From: Pseudomonas syringae
Lineage (GTDB): Bacteria; Pseudomonadota; Gammaproteobacteria; Pseudomonadales; Pseudomonadaceae
Length of the DNA stretch: 64,000 nt
Assembly (NCBI RefSeq): GCF_001698815.1
Contig: NZ_LGSI01000058.1
Location: forward strand, 1-64,000
Reading direction: 5' to 3'
This document shows, piece after piece, positions 1 to 8,728 of this stretch; within the stretch, counting starts at the first letter, position 1, and each line of letters opens with the position of its first letter. The notes beneath the pieces are model-generated. The model did no database searches and had not been told where the DNA came from. It saw only the letters and a list, made by a program, of their open reading frames with translations. The position numbers were made by a program, and so were the translations under genes.

Positions 1-28
1 AGGTTGAAAGTGTGGGCGAGTCCATACA

Positions 29-118
29 TAGGAGGGGATTTATCCCCGAAGAGGGCGGTACATTCGATGCGCATCTGGCGCATCGAATGCCGCCTTCCCG
101 AATGAATTCGGTCCTACA
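29..118. repeat. REP doublet downstream of fecA
   Basis: Two imperfect palindromes face each other. The left half begins TAGGAGGGGATTTATCCCC and the right half ends GAATTCGGTCCTAC, with an inner inverted repeat (GCATTCGATG-type arms). The two-palindrome layout matches other REP doublets in this window. It lies just past the fecA stop codon. No gene is visible in the first 146 bases. Confidence 0.7.
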
Positions 119-146
119 GGTTTCGCTATTGCCCGATTGGTTCGGG

Positions 147-2504
147 TCAGAACGCCACGGAGGTTTGCACATACACCGTGCGTGGTTCGCCGACGTATTT
201 GCCTTTGTTGTTGTCGTCGAACGAGCGGGTGAAGTATTCGTGGTTGAGGAGGTTCTTCACCCCGACGGCGACGTTCAGGTCGTTAAGCTGTGGACCGAAA
301 TCATAGCCGGCGCGGGTGCTGAACAGCATGTAGCCAGGGATCTTGCCGGTACTGCCATCGGCGCTTTCAGCTGAAGTGTTGGCGTTGTCGGCGAACTGAT
401 CGCTCTGATACGAACTGTCGAGATTCAGCTTCCACGGTCCTTCGGTATACGCCACGCCCAAGGTGCCTTTGTGTTTGGACGAGAAGGGCACGCGGTTGCC
501 TTTGTTCGGGCCGTCTTCGCGGATGCTGGCGTCAACATACGCATACGTGGCGTACACATCGAAACCGGCCAGCGCCGGGCTCAAACCATTCAACGCATAG
601 TTGATGCTGGTCTCGATGCCCTGATGACGGGTTTCGCCTCGGGCAATTACCGTGTCGTTGGTCTGATTGCTTTCATACTGATTGTCGAAGTTGATCAGGA
701 ACGCCCCGATCTCGGCGCGCAGGTTGCCGTTGTCATAGCGTGTACCGAGTTCCCAGGTGCGGGCTTTTTCCGGTTTCACTTCGCCGCCAGCCACCCGATT
801 CGGCATCTGGCTGTACTGCACGCTGCCGAATGAACCTTCAGTGTTGGCGTACAGATTCCACGTGTCAGTGAGGTGATACAGCACGTTCAACGCGGGCAGT
901 GCGGTGTTGTAATCGCCCTGATATTTGACGTTGGTCAGGTTGTTGGTCTGCGCCGAATCGATCATCTCGTAACGAATGCCAGGCGTGAATGTCCACTTGC
1001 CGATATCAATACGGTCATCGATGTAGATCGCGTGGGCTTCGGTCGCGCCGCGAGTATCCCGGTCGTTGCGGCTGGCGGTGCTGGGCAGTTCGTTGGAGGT
1101 GGTCGGCGTGCGGTAGCGCAGTTCGTGACCGGCCTCGTTGATGTAGCGATAGCCGACGCCGATTTCGTTCCAGCTTTCGCCCAACGCAAAACCTTGGGAG
1201 AAGCGGGTTTCCAGGCCGCGCACCCAGTATTCGCGGGGCGACAGGGAAACGAAGCTGCCTTGATCCAGATAACCGCTGCGCAAAGTCTTGGTGAAGAAAG
1301 TATTGGCGGTGAACACCCGCGCGTCCTGCTCGTAGCGATAGCCGAAGTTGACCAGCGTGCGGCGGCCCCAGAACTCATCCTTGGGACGCGTCGATTGATA
1401 CGGGTCAGCCTTGTAATCGGCGACGTTCAGGCCGCCGGGCATTTTGGCGTTGCCTTCGTAATACTGCGCCATGGCGTTGAGGCTGTTGGCGTCGTCGATC
1501 TGGTATTTGCCTTTCAGAATCAGGTCGTCGATCTCGGTGTCGCTGTGTTCACGCCAGTCGCCGCCGCGCACTCCGGAATACAGAATCGCGCCGCCCAGAC
1601 CGTTATCGGCGGTGCCGCCCGCCAGCAGATTGCCAGTGGTCTTGAAGCCGTCGTGGCTGGACGACGGACTGGTTTCGGTCTGGAAGCCGCCTTTGACCGT
1701 CGGCGCATCGGGAATCGCGCGGGTCACGAAATTGACAATCCCGCCGACGTTTTGCGGGCCGTACCTTACGGCGCCGCCGCCACGCACCACGTCCACGGCG
1801 TCCATGTTGCCCATGCTGATCGGCGCGAACGACAACTGCGGCTGGCCATAGGGTGCGAAAGGCACCGGGATGCCGTCCATCAATACCGTCGAGCGCGACG
1901 CCAGACGCGGGTTGAGTCCACGAATGCCGAAGTTCAGCGCCATGTCATGGCTGCCGGTGCCGTTGTTTTCCGGGGCGTTGACGCCAGGGATACGGTTGAG
2001 CACTTCGCGCGCGGTGCTGGCCCCGGAGCGTTCGATTTCTTCGCGACGGATCACATCCCGCGCGCCGGGGTGCTCGAAGACGTTGATCTGCTGCGCTTCG
2101 CCGAGCCAGTCGCCGACCACGGTCGACGCTTCCAGCTCAACCGGACCTTCACCTTGGGCAACGCTGGCCGGTTGCAAGGTGAAGCCATCCTGGCCATCGG
2201 CCCGCGCCTGCAAACCGGTGCCTTCGAGCAATGCGGCCAGGCCTTGTTCCGGCGTGTATTGGCCTTCAAGACCGCGACTCTGCAAGCCGTTGGTGATCTG
2301 CGAGCCAAAGGAAATCAGCACGCCCGCTTCACGACCGAACTGGTTCAGTGCGGTTTCCAGGGTACTGGGCGCGATGTGGTAAGGCTTGCTGGCAACGTCC
2401 GCCGCCTGAACCAATGGAACAGCGCTCAACGCCAGACCGGCGCCGAACAGGATGTGCCGCAACGAGCGGGCGAGGGGAGAAACACGGCTGGGGCGGGCTG
2501 ACAT
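147..2504 (-). CDS. fecA: Ferric-citrate TonB-dependent outer-membrane receptor FecA
   Basis: A 785-residue TonB-dependent receptor that imports ferric dicitrate across the outer membrane and signals to FecR/FecI. The order is signal peptide (to about residue 35), STN signalling domain (about 40-105), plug (about 130-260, with the stretches APYGQPQLSFAP and VRGGGAVRYGPQ) and a 22-strand-type barrel ending in VQTSVAF with a terminal Phe. From memory the plug and barrel closely track E. coli FecA, including the DNNKGKYVGEPRT-type C-terminal loop. I chose the ATG at 2504, preceded by AAAGGACTCCTGC, over an in-frame start 16 codons earlier with no good ribosome site. It follows fecI-fecR in the same direction; a REP doublet in the 209-base gap may lower read-through. 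Citrate specificity is inferred from similarity and the fecIR context. Confidence 0.93.
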   Translation of the reverse strand: MSARPSRVSPLARSLRHILFGAGLALSAVPLVQAADVASKPYHIAPSTLETALNQFGREAGVLISFGSQITNGLQSRGLEGQYTPEQGLAALLEGTGLQARADGQDGFTLQPASVAQGEGPVELEASTVVGDWLGEAQQINVFEHPGARDVIRREEIERSGASTAREVLNRIPGVNAPENNGTGSHDMALNFGIRGLNPRLASRSTVLMDGIPVPFAPYGQPQLSFAPISMGNMDAVDVVRGGGAVRYGPQNVGGIVNFVTRAIPDAPTVKGGFQTETSPSSSHDGFKTTGNLLAGGTADNGLGGAILYSGVRGGDWREHSDTEIDDLILKGKYQIDDANSLNAMAQYYEGNAKMPGGLNVADYKADPYQSTRPKDEFWGRRTLVNFGYRYEQDARVFTANTFFTKTLRSGYLDQGSFVSLSPREYWVRGLETRFSQGFALGESWNEIGVGYRYINEAGHELRYRTPTTSNELPSTASRNDRDTRGATEAHAIYIDDRIDIGKWTFTPGIRYEMIDSAQTNNLTNVKYQGDYNTALPALNVLYHLTDTWNLYANTEGSFGSVQYSQMPNRVAGGEVKPEKARTWELGTRYDNGNLRAEIGAFLINFDNQYESNQTNDTVIARGETRHQGIETSINYALNGLSPALAGFDVYATYAYVDASIREDGPNKGNRVPFSSKHKGTLGVAYTEGPWKLNLDSSYQSDQFADNANTSAESADGSTGKIPGYMLFSTRAGYDFGPQLNDLNVAVGVKNLLNHEYFTRSFDDNNKGKYVGEPRTVYVQTSVAF

Positions 2505-2600
2505 GCAGGAGTCCTTTGGCGAGACGATTAAGGTGCTTTTCCTGTCTGTCACGCGAGATGAGCAAAACAGCTCATCTTATTTTTAATAACGCATTTTTCC

Positions 2601-2702
2601 GTTGGAGCGAGCGGGCGGCGTTCCGACTTGGCCGCGAAGCAATCGCCACGATGGGCCAGATTCACCGCGTTAACGTTCTTCGCGGGCAAGCCTCGCTCCA
2701 AC
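2601..2702. repeat. REP doublet between fecR and fecA
   Basis: The left arm starts GTTGGAGCGAGCG and the right arm ends GGGCAAGCCTCGCTCCAAC. They form an inverted pair filling most of the 209-base gap between fecR and fecA. This is the same family as the elements at 36242 and 61107. Confidence 0.75.
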
Positions 2703-2713
2703 AGATTCGGGAT

Positions 2714-3691
2714 TCAAACCCGCGCCTCGACGGTTGCCCAATACCGGGTGAAGCGCTTGACCCGAACCGGCAGCGCGACTTCCAGCAAGTCCAGAATTCG
2801 CTCGCTGTCGCTCAGCGGGTAACTGCCGGAAATCAGTAGGTCGGCGACTTTGGCGTCGCAATTCAGATGGCCGCGTCGATAGCGGCTGAGTTCGCCGAGA
2901 AAGTCCTGCAAACGCATGTGCGCGGCAACGAGCATGCCGTCGGCCCAGGCGCCGCTGCTGGCGTCCAGCGGGCGGATCGCATCCCACGAGTTGCGCCCGA
3001 AACTGACTTGCTGTGACGCCTGCAACTGCAAGCCCGGTCCCGGAAAGTTGTCGGGCCTTAGTTGCACGGCGCCGCTGAATACCGCGATCTGGCTGCGGCC
3101 ATCCAGTTGCCGCACATCGAAACGGCTGCCCGCCATGCTCGGGCGAATGCTGCCCTCGGCGGTGGTCAGCAGCAATGGGCGCGGGTCGTCGGCGGCGGTG
3201 AGCAGGATCTCGCCTTGCAGCAGTTTGATCAGGCGTTGCTGGGCATCGAAGCGTACATCCACGGCGCTGGCGCTGTTCAGGTGCAGTTGGCTGCCATCGC
3301 TCAGGGCAATCTTGCGCCGCTGGCCGATGCCGTTGTGGAAATCCGCCAGCAACGGTTGCAGCATCGCCTGTTCGCGCAAGCCCCAGCCAGCGGCAGACCC
3401 GGCGCCCAACAACAGCAGCAGCTTCAATGCCTGACGCCGCCCGCTGGACTTCGGCGCATTGATCGCCGCATGCGCCAGCGGTGAAGACAGCCCGCTCAAA
3501 CGCTGATTGACCCGCTGAATATGCGCCCACGCGCGCTGATGCTCGGGATTGCTGTTCAGCCACATTTGCCAGGCTTGCTGACGGCGCGGTTCGAGGCTGC
3601 CGCTCTGCATTTCAATCAGCCAGCTCACCGCTTGCTCGGCAATCGGCGCAGGAATATCGGATTTGTTCAGGGATTCGGCGTTCTGGTTCAT
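2714..3691 (-). CDS. fecR: FecR-type anti-sigma/sigma regulator
   Basis: A 325-residue inner-membrane regulator that relays the FecA-citrate signal to FecI. An N-terminal cytoplasmic DUF4880-like region (about residues 15-60, with WLIEMQSG and WQMWLNSNPEHQRAW) is followed by one membrane segment (about 85-105, ALKLLLLLGAGSAAGWGL). Then comes the periplasmic FecR domain (about 115-210, with ALSDGSQLHLNSASAVDVRF) and a C-terminal STN-binding region. The ATG at 3691 overlaps the fecI stop codon (ATGA), so the two genes are translationally coupled. A longer open frame upstream only reads through fecI out of frame. As in E. coli, fecI-fecR-fecA run in the same order and direction. Confidence 0.92.
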   Translation of the reverse strand: MNQNAESLNKSDIPAPIAEQAVSWLIEMQSGSLEPRRQQAWQMWLNSNPEHQRAWAHIQRVNQRLSGLSSPLAHAAINAPKSSGRRQALKLLLLLGAGSAAGWGLREQAMLQPLLADFHNGIGQRRKIALSDGSQLHLNSASAVDVRFDAQQRLIKLLQGEILLTAADDPRPLLLTTAEGSIRPSMAGSRFDVRQLDGRSQIAVFSGAVQLRPDNFPGPGLQLQASQQVSFGRNSWDAIRPLDASSGAWADGMLVAAHMRLQDFLGELSRYRRGHLNCDAKVADLLISGSYPLSDSERILDLLEVALPVRVKRFTRYWATVEARV

Positions 3692-4191
3692 AGAGCGAAG
3701 TAGCAGCGCAGGGCGGCCTTGTGCAGATGGCGTTTGACCGTGGCGATGGAAATCCCCAGTTGCCCGGCGATTTCCCCGTGGCTCAGGCCGTCGATCTGCG
3801 CCAGCAGGAACGCGCGCTTGACCAATAGCGGCAGGCCATCGAGCAGCTGATCCAGCTCCAGCAAGGTTTCCAGAATGATCGCCCGATCTTCTTCGGAAGG
3901 CGCGACACATTCCGGCATCTCCAGCAGCGTCTGGTAATAGGCGCGTTCCAGATCCTGGCGCCGGTAGTGATTGCACAGCACGCGCTTGGCAATCGTGGTC
4001 AGGAACGCGCGCGGCTCGATGATCAGCGCCGTATCCCGGGCCGTCAGTACCTTGACGAAGGTGTCCTGAGCCAGATCCGCCGCGCTGTGCGGGCAGCCAA
4101 GTCGGCGCCGCAGCCAGGTCGTCAGCCAGTTGTGATGGGCGTTATACAGGCCTTCGACGGTGTGATTGGGCGCGTAGTGGGCGATGGGCAT
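3688..4191 (-). CDS. fecI: ECF sigma factor FecI
   Basis: An iron-starvation ECF sigma factor expected to direct transcription of fecA. Region 2 holds the LYNAHHNWLTTWLRRRLGC and DLAQDTFVKVL stretches. Region 4 holds GLSHGEIAGQLGISIATVKRHL, a helix-turn-helix for the -35 element. The frame opens at an ATG at 4251, but a Fur-like box begins 2 bases upstream of that codon and no ribosome site precedes it. The ATG at 4191 gives 167 residues, the usual size for this family, and leaves room for a leader. I prefer 4191, but neither start has a convincing Shine-Dalgarno. The end overlaps fecR by 4 bases. Confidence 0.88.
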   Translation of the reverse strand: MPIAHYAPNHTVEGLYNAHHNWLTTWLRRRLGCPHSAADLAQDTFVKVLTARDTALIIEPRAFLTTIAKRVLCNHYRRQDLERAYYQTLLEMPECVAPSEEDRAIILETLLELDQLLDGLPLLVKRAFLLAQIDGLSHGEIAGQLGISIATVKRHLHKAALRCYFAL

Positions 4192-4253
4192 GAGCGACTG
4201 CAGTCCGCGATGAATCAATAATTGCGCAGATTCTGTCAGACTCTTTTGCATAT

Positions 4254-4272
4254 GAGAATATTTATCATTAAT
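4254..4272 (-). promoter_or_regulatory. Fur box upstream of fecI
   Basis: On the minus strand ATTAATGATAAATATTCTC matches the 19-base Fur consensus at 14 positions by hand count. It lies between fecI and the divergent DUF3649-PepSY-DUF3325 operon, so ferric Fur could repress both. It also argues that fecI starts downstream of 4251. Confidence 0.75.
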
Positions 4273-4420
4273 ATTACGATCTGCTCGTACAGCTATTCGT
4301 AGCTCTTCCTACACTTGGCTGCGAACCGTCGCACTCGATGATCCCGAATCAGGAACCCGCCATGCCGCTCCATGACCGCAGAGACCTTGTGTCGTGCCCG
4401 TTCCGGGCAGAGTTTCGTTG

Positions 4421-4789
4421 ATGGACGGCGCAGCCATGGCTAATCAGCAGACCGGCCCGCAAAGCAGCGTACGCGCGAAGAGCAAAGCCCGTCCGAGCAA
4501 AGGCGCGGCCTTGTCGCTGGCGTATCGTCTGGCAGTGACTTCGCGGATTCTGGCGGCGTTGTTCGGCGGCTATCTGGTCGCGGCCCTGACCAGCGTCTGT
4601 GTCAGCCAATGGATGCCCATGGCCCGCGCTGAAGCAGTGATCACTGGCATGTTGCTGTCGTTTCTCGCGTATCTGGTGGTGGTGCTCTGGTGTTTTGCCT
4701 GCCGCACCGCGTGGCAGGCCTGGATCGGCGTTCTGCTGCCCAGCGCGCTTCTGGGCGCCGCGTTTGCTTGCGGGCGGTGGCTGATATGA
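4421..4789 (+). CDS. DUF3649-type small membrane protein
   Basis: A protein of about 120 residues with a basic N-terminus (VRAKSKARPSKG) and about three hydrophobic segments (SRILAALFGGYLVAALTSVCV, GMLLSFLAYLVVVLWCFA, WIGVLLPSALLGAAFAC). Size, topology and position before a PepSY protein fit the DUF3649 'iron uptake' family common in Pseudomonas. ATG codons at 4421 and 4436 are both possible and neither has a strong ribosome site. The stop overlaps the PepSY start (ATGA, 4786-4789), so the genes are coupled. Divergence from fecI across a Fur box implies iron-controlled expression. Its biochemical role is unknown. Confidence 0.8.
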   Translation: MDGAAMANQQTGPQSSVRAKSKARPSKGAALSLAYRLAVTSRILAALFGGYLVAALTSVCVSQWMPMARAEAVITGMLLSFLAYLVVVLWCFACRTAWQAWIGVLLPSALLGAAFACGRWLI

Positions 4790-6393
4790 GGGAAGGTTTC
4801 CGGCAAACCATGGCCTGGCTGCACACCTGGATTGGCCTGGTGTTCGGCTGGTTGCTGTTCGCGATTTTCCTGACCGGAACCATGTCCTATTTCAAGACCG
4901 AAATCACCCGCTGGACCCAGCCGGAAACTCCCGTGCGGGCGCTCAATACCCAGGCCAGCACCGAGCTTGCACAGGCGTATCTTCAGCAAAATGCCGTGGG
5001 TGCGTCGCGCTGGTTCATCAACTTGCCGGACGAGCGCGATCCCAAGCTGGGCGTGATGTGGCAGGCGCCCGCGCAGCCGGGCCAACGCGGCGCGTTCGTG
5101 CAGAAAAACCTCGATCCGCAAACCGGTGCCGAAGTGCAGGCGCGGGACAGTCGCGGCGGCGAGTTCTTCTACCGTTTTCACTTTCAATTGCAGATGCCGC
5201 ACCCTTGGGGCCGCTGGCTGGCCACTGCTGCGGCGATGTTGATGTTCATCACGCTGATCAGCGGGATCATCACTCACAAGAAAATCTTCAAGGAATTCTT
5301 CACCTTTCGCCCGCGCAAAGGCCAGCGTTCCTGGCTCGACGGGCATAACGCAATCGGCGTGCTGGCGTTGCCGTTTCATCTGATGATCACTTACAGCAGC
5401 CTGGTGATTTTCATGTCGATGGTCATGCCTGCAAGCATCGTCGCCAGCTACGGCAAAGACACCCAGGCGTTTTTTGCCGACCTGTTTCCCACCTCTGAAA
5501 ACGTCAAGCCTGCGGGCGTTCCGGCGCCGCTGGCGGCATTGCCGGCCATGCTCAAAACAGCCGATGAGCAAATGCCGGGCGGGCATATCGGCCGGTTGAC
5601 GGTGAACAATCCCGGTGATGCCAATGCCACCGTAGTGCTGTTCCCCAGTGGTGTGGACAGCATCGTTCACGATCCCGGCGCTGGCCTGACATTCAACGGC
5701 ATCACGGGCGCATTGCAATCGACTGCGGTCCAGCGTTCTGCGCCGTTGTTGATTTCCGGCGGTTTCTACGGCTTGCACATGGGGCATTTTGCCGGGCCGC
5801 TGCTGCGCTGGATGTACTTTATTTTCGGCATTGCCAGCACCGCGATGATTGGCACCGGGTTGGTGATGTGGCTGAAGAAGCGCCGGGTCAAACACGAAAA
5901 AATCGGCGTATTGCCATTCGAGTTGCGGCTGGTGGAGGTGCTGAATATTGCCGGTATGGGCGGCTTGATGATCGCCGTAGCGAGCTTCTTCTGGACCAAT
6001 CGCCTGTTGCCGGTGAGTTTCCCCGGGCGCAGTGGTTGGGAAATCAATATGTTCTTCATCGCCTGGGGCCTGACGCTGCTGCACGCTGCGTTGCGCAGCG
6101 GGCGTAACGCCTGGCGCGAACAGCTGGCGCTGGGTGCGTTTCTGTATGCCGGTTTGCCATTGCTGGACATCGTGACCAGCGGACGTTATCTGCTGGATTC
6201 TCTGGCGCACGGCGATTGGGTGTTGCTCGGCTTTGACCTGACCGCATTGGCGACCGGGCTGTTCCTGGCCTGGGCCGCGCGCAAGTTCCGCCCAATCCCG
6301 CCGCTGCTGGCTACCGATGAAGCTGCAAAACCGCTGAAGCAACGCGAGCAGCAAAGCGTCGATACCCCGCAGTTTGAAGGCGAGGCGCGCTGA
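4786..6393 (+). CDS. PepSY-associated TM protein, possible ferric-siderophore reductase
   Basis: A 535-residue inner-membrane protein of the PepSY_TM (PiuB / FpvG-like) family. It opens with a membrane helix containing histidine (TMAWLHTWIGLVFGWLLFAIF). A periplasmic PepSY-like region and the motif FHFQLQMPHPWGRW follow. More helices carry conserved histidines (ITLISGIITHKKIFKEFFTFRP, LDGHNAIGVLALPFHLMITY, GLHMGHFAGPLLRWMYF). Relatives such as FpvG reduce ferric siderophores in the periplasm. Next to fecIRA, a ferric-citrate reductase role is a reasonable inference but not shown. The start is the ATG at 4786, overlapping the previous stop. The stop overlaps the next start (TGATG at 6391-6395). 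Confidence 0.88.
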   Translation: MREGFRQTMAWLHTWIGLVFGWLLFAIFLTGTMSYFKTEITRWTQPETPVRALNTQASTELAQAYLQQNAVGASRWFINLPDERDPKLGVMWQAPAQPGQRGAFVQKNLDPQTGAEVQARDSRGGEFFYRFHFQLQMPHPWGRWLATAAAMLMFITLISGIITHKKIFKEFFTFRPRKGQRSWLDGHNAIGVLALPFHLMITYSSLVIFMSMVMPASIVASYGKDTQAFFADLFPTSENVKPAGVPAPLAALPAMLKTADEQMPGGHIGRLTVNNPGDANATVVLFPSGVDSIVHDPGAGLTFNGITGALQSTAVQRSAPLLISGGFYGLHMGHFAGPLLRWMYFIFGIASTAMIGTGLVMWLKKRRVKHEKIGVLPFELRLVEVLNIAGMGGLMIAVASFFWTNRLLPVSFPGRSGWEINMFFIAWGLTLLHAALRSGRNAWREQLALGAFLYAGLPLLDIVTSGRYLLDSLAHGDWVLLGFDLTALATGLFLAWAARKFRPIPPLLATDEAAKPLKQREQQSVDTPQFEGEAR

Positions 6394-6725
6394 TGCTGCT
6401 GGCAAGTCTGTTGTGTTACCTGGGATTTACTGGCCTGTGCCTGTCGATGACCAAGCATTACGGCGAGTTGCTGCACAGCAAACTTGACGTGACGCGGGGG
6501 CGAGCCTTGCGCGCCGCTGGCTGGCTGGCGCTGATCCTCTCGTTGTGCGCGGCAGTCGGCGCGGCGGGCTGGGGCATCGGTCTGGTGCAATGGGGCGCGG
6601 CGTTGATGACCAGTGCGCTGATCCTGATATTCCTTATTCCGTATCGACCAAGGCTGGTGTTATTGCTGGCGGCGGCGGGGCTGTTGCTCACTCCGTTTTT
6701 GGCAGTCAGTCAGTTGGGGAGCTGA
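6393..6725 (+). CDS. DUF3325-type small membrane protein
   Basis: A 110-residue protein with about four hydrophobic segments (ASLLCYLGFTGLCLS, GWLALILSLCAAVGAAGWGI, WGAALMTSALILIFLI, LVLLLAAAGLLLTPFLAV) and a short loop MTKHYGELLHSKL. It is the third gene of the DUF3649-PepSY-DUF3325 set and overlaps the PepSY stop codon by one base. The family is repeatedly found with PepSY iron proteins. It may help assemble or support the reductase, but no catalytic residues are apparent. Confidence 0.82.
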   Translation: MLLASLLCYLGFTGLCLSMTKHYGELLHSKLDVTRGRALRAAGWLALILSLCAAVGAAGWGIGLVQWGAALMTSALILIFLIPYRPRLVLLLAAAGLLLTPFLAVSQLGS

Positions 6726-6737
6726 GTAGGTCTCGTT

Positions 6738-7607
6738 TCAAAACGCACCCCGATACTCCCCCGGCGTAGCTCCGACAACCTGCCTGAAACGGTTGTTGAA
6801 ATGACTGGCGCTGGCAAATCCGCAGTCCAGGGCGATATCGCCGAATGCCAGGCGCGTCGAGCGCAGCAGGTGGCGGGCGTGGGCGATGCGGCGGGCGAGC
6901 AGGTATTGATGGGGCGGCAGGCCGAAGCTTTCGCGGAACATCCGGGCGAAGTGGTATTCGGACAATGCGCAAATCCCGGCCAGTTGCCCCAGGCTCAGTG
7001 GGTCAGCAAGGTGCGCGTCGATGAACTCCACCAGTTGCCGGCGCAGGTGTGGCGCCAGTCCACCCTTGAGACGCAAGCCTTCGCGCAGCCCGACCTGACC
7101 AAGAATCGCGTGGCTGAGCATGTCGTGGGCCAGGCTGCTGGTGCGCAAGCGCTCGCCGGGTTCGCTCCAGTCCAGCTGGATCAGCTGGCGAAAGCGGCGG
7201 GCCTGTTCGGCGTCATCGATAAAGGTGCTTTCCCGCAGCTGCAACTCGCGTGGCTCGCGGTCCAGCAGGGTGATGCAGCTCAACGCGAACTGTTCCGGGC
7301 TTATATAAAGATGTGCCAGACGGATCTCACCGTTGATCACCCAGGCCGATTCGTGTCCGGCGGGCAGCGTACAGAGTTTGTCCGGGCTGCCTTTCTGATC
7401 CGGCTGGTCACGTCGAAAGGTGCCGGTGCCGCCGTCGATGTAGCACGACAACGTGTGATGACTGGGGGCGTGATATTCCTGGGCGTCGTGCCGGTTGTTC
7501 CACAAGGCCGCGACCAAACCGTCGCCCAGCGCAGCGCTCTGCTCAAGTCGGGCATTGGGTGAACTGTTCAAGGCCTGGAAGACCTGGATGGATTCGATGG
7601 CTGGCAT
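6738..7607 (-). CDS. AraC-family transcriptional regulator
   Basis: A 289-residue regulator. The N-terminal part (about 1-170) is a cupin-like sensing domain, with HTLSCYIDGGTGTF and GHESAWVINGEIRLAHLYI. The C-terminal AraC domain (about 190-289) has two helix-turn-helix units: LGQLAGICALSEYHFARMF and FGDIALDCGFASASHFNNRF, then the conserved RQVVGATPGEYR end. The start ATG follows GAGGAAACGTC. It is divergent from the EamA transporter at 7752, which makes that gene a likely target. Its effector is unknown. Confidence 0.92.
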   Translation of the reverse strand: MPAIESIQVFQALNSSPNARLEQSAALGDGLVAALWNNRHDAQEYHAPSHHTLSCYIDGGTGTFRRDQPDQKGSPDKLCTLPAGHESAWVINGEIRLAHLYISPEQFALSCITLLDREPRELQLRESTFIDDAEQARRFRQLIQLDWSEPGERLRTSSLAHDMLSHAILGQVGLREGLRLKGGLAPHLRRQLVEFIDAHLADPLSLGQLAGICALSEYHFARMFRESFGLPPHQYLLARRIAHARHLLRSTRLAFGDIALDCGFASASHFNNRFRQVVGATPGEYRGAF

Positions 7608-7751
7608 GACGTTTCCTCTACGCCTCGCATCCTACTCCGTGGCTCGTCTGCTGCCAGCCACCCAGCCGTCAAATCAGCTCAAAAGCGCAAGTTTATGCAA
7701 GTGGCGACACAGGCCGCGCCGCAGACTGACGGCTCAAACAGGAGTCGCGTC

Positions 7752-8666
7752 ATGAACATCTCGCTTTATCTGCTCACCGTGCTTATCTGGGGCACCACCT
7801 GGATCGCCTTGAAACTGCAACTGGGCGACGTGGCAATTCCGGTGTCGATCGTCTATCGCTTCGGTCTGGCAGCCTTGGTGTTGTTTGCGATGTTGCTGCT
7901 CAGCGGCCGCCTGCAACCGGTCAATCGGCGCGGCCAGTTGATTTGCCTGGCCCAGGGCCTGTGCCTGTTCTGCATCAACTTCATGTGTTTCTACACCGCC
8001 AGCCAATGGATCCCCAGCGGCCTGATCGCCGTGGTGTTTTCCACCTCGACGCTGTGGAACGCCCTCAATGCGCGGATCTTCTTCAAGCAGAAAGTCGCGC
8101 GTAACGTGCTGGCCGGTGGTGCTCTGGGCTTGATCGGTCTGGCGTGCCTGTTCTGGCCGGAATTGTCCGGGCACAGCGCCAGCCGCGAAACCCTGATCGG
8201 TCTGGGTTTGGCCTTACTGGGCACACTGTGTTTTTCCGCCGGGAATATGCTCTCCAGCCTGCAACAGAAAGCTGGCCTGCGCCCGCTGACCACCAACGCG
8301 TGGGGCATGTTGTACGGCGCGGCAATGCTCAGCCTGTATTGCCTGCTCAGCGGCACGCCGTTCACCTTCGAATGGAACTCGCGCTATATCGGCTCGTTGC
8401 TGTACCTGGTGATTCCCGGCTCAGTCATCGGCTTTACCGCTTATCTGACCCTGGTCGGCCGCATGGGCCCGGAACGCGCGGCGTATTGCACCGTGCTGTT
8501 CCCGATCGTGGCGCTGAACATCTCGGCCTTCGCCGAAGGCTACCAATGGACCACCCCCGCGCTGATGGGGCTGGTGTTGGTGATGTTGGGGAATGTGCTG
8601 GTGTTCAGGAAACCGAAGGTAGTTGCTGAAGATGAAGCCTCCCGGCTAAAGCCGGTCCTACGGTGA
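7752..8666 (+). CDS. EamA/DMT-family transporter with a REP-encoded tail
   Basis: A 304-residue inner-membrane transporter with ten hydrophobic helices in two EamA halves. It opens with LYLLTVLIWGTTWIALKLQLG; the second half begins near LIGLGLALLGTLCFSAGNML. Such proteins usually export metabolites or amino acids; the substrate is unknown. The start ATG at 7752 has GGAGTCGCGTC upstream. The last residues, EASRLKPVLR, are read from the left arm of a REP palindrome, and the stop lies inside that element. The C-terminus was therefore probably extended when the repeat inserted. It is divergent from the AraC regulator. Confidence 0.9.
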   Translation: MNISLYLLTVLIWGTTWIALKLQLGDVAIPVSIVYRFGLAALVLFAMLLLSGRLQPVNRRGQLICLAQGLCLFCINFMCFYTASQWIPSGLIAVVFSTSTLWNALNARIFFKQKVARNVLAGGALGLIGLACLFWPELSGHSASRETLIGLGLALLGTLCFSAGNMLSSLQQKAGLRPLTTNAWGMLYGAAMLSLYCLLSGTPFTFEWNSRYIGSLLYLVIPGSVIGFTAYLTLVGRMGPERAAYCTVLFPIVALNISAFAEGYQWTTPALMGLVLVMLGNVLVFRKPKVVAEDEASRLKPVLR

Positions 8667-8706
8667 GCATCAGACGCACGCTGTAGGACCGGCTTCAGCC
8701 GGGAGG
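8638..8706. repeat. REP doublet overlapping the EamA 3' end
   Basis: CCTCCCGGCTAAAGCCGG and the inverted CCGGCTTCAGCCGGGAGG flank a short spacer, each next to the GTAGGACC / GGTCCTAC end. The left arm is part of the EamA coding sequence and the right arm is intergenic. Confidence 0.85.
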
Positions 8707-8728
8707 ACAATGTTCGAAACGCCGAAGA

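Noticed and set aside
873..2501. 542-residue plus-strand open frame
   Set aside because: It lies entirely antisense to fecA, has no ribosome site and no recognisable domain; high GC makes long antisense frames common.
4570..6405. 611-residue minus-strand open frame
   Set aside because: Antisense shadow of the PepSY gene; composition (Gln, Arg, His-rich) is typical of a wrong-frame translation.
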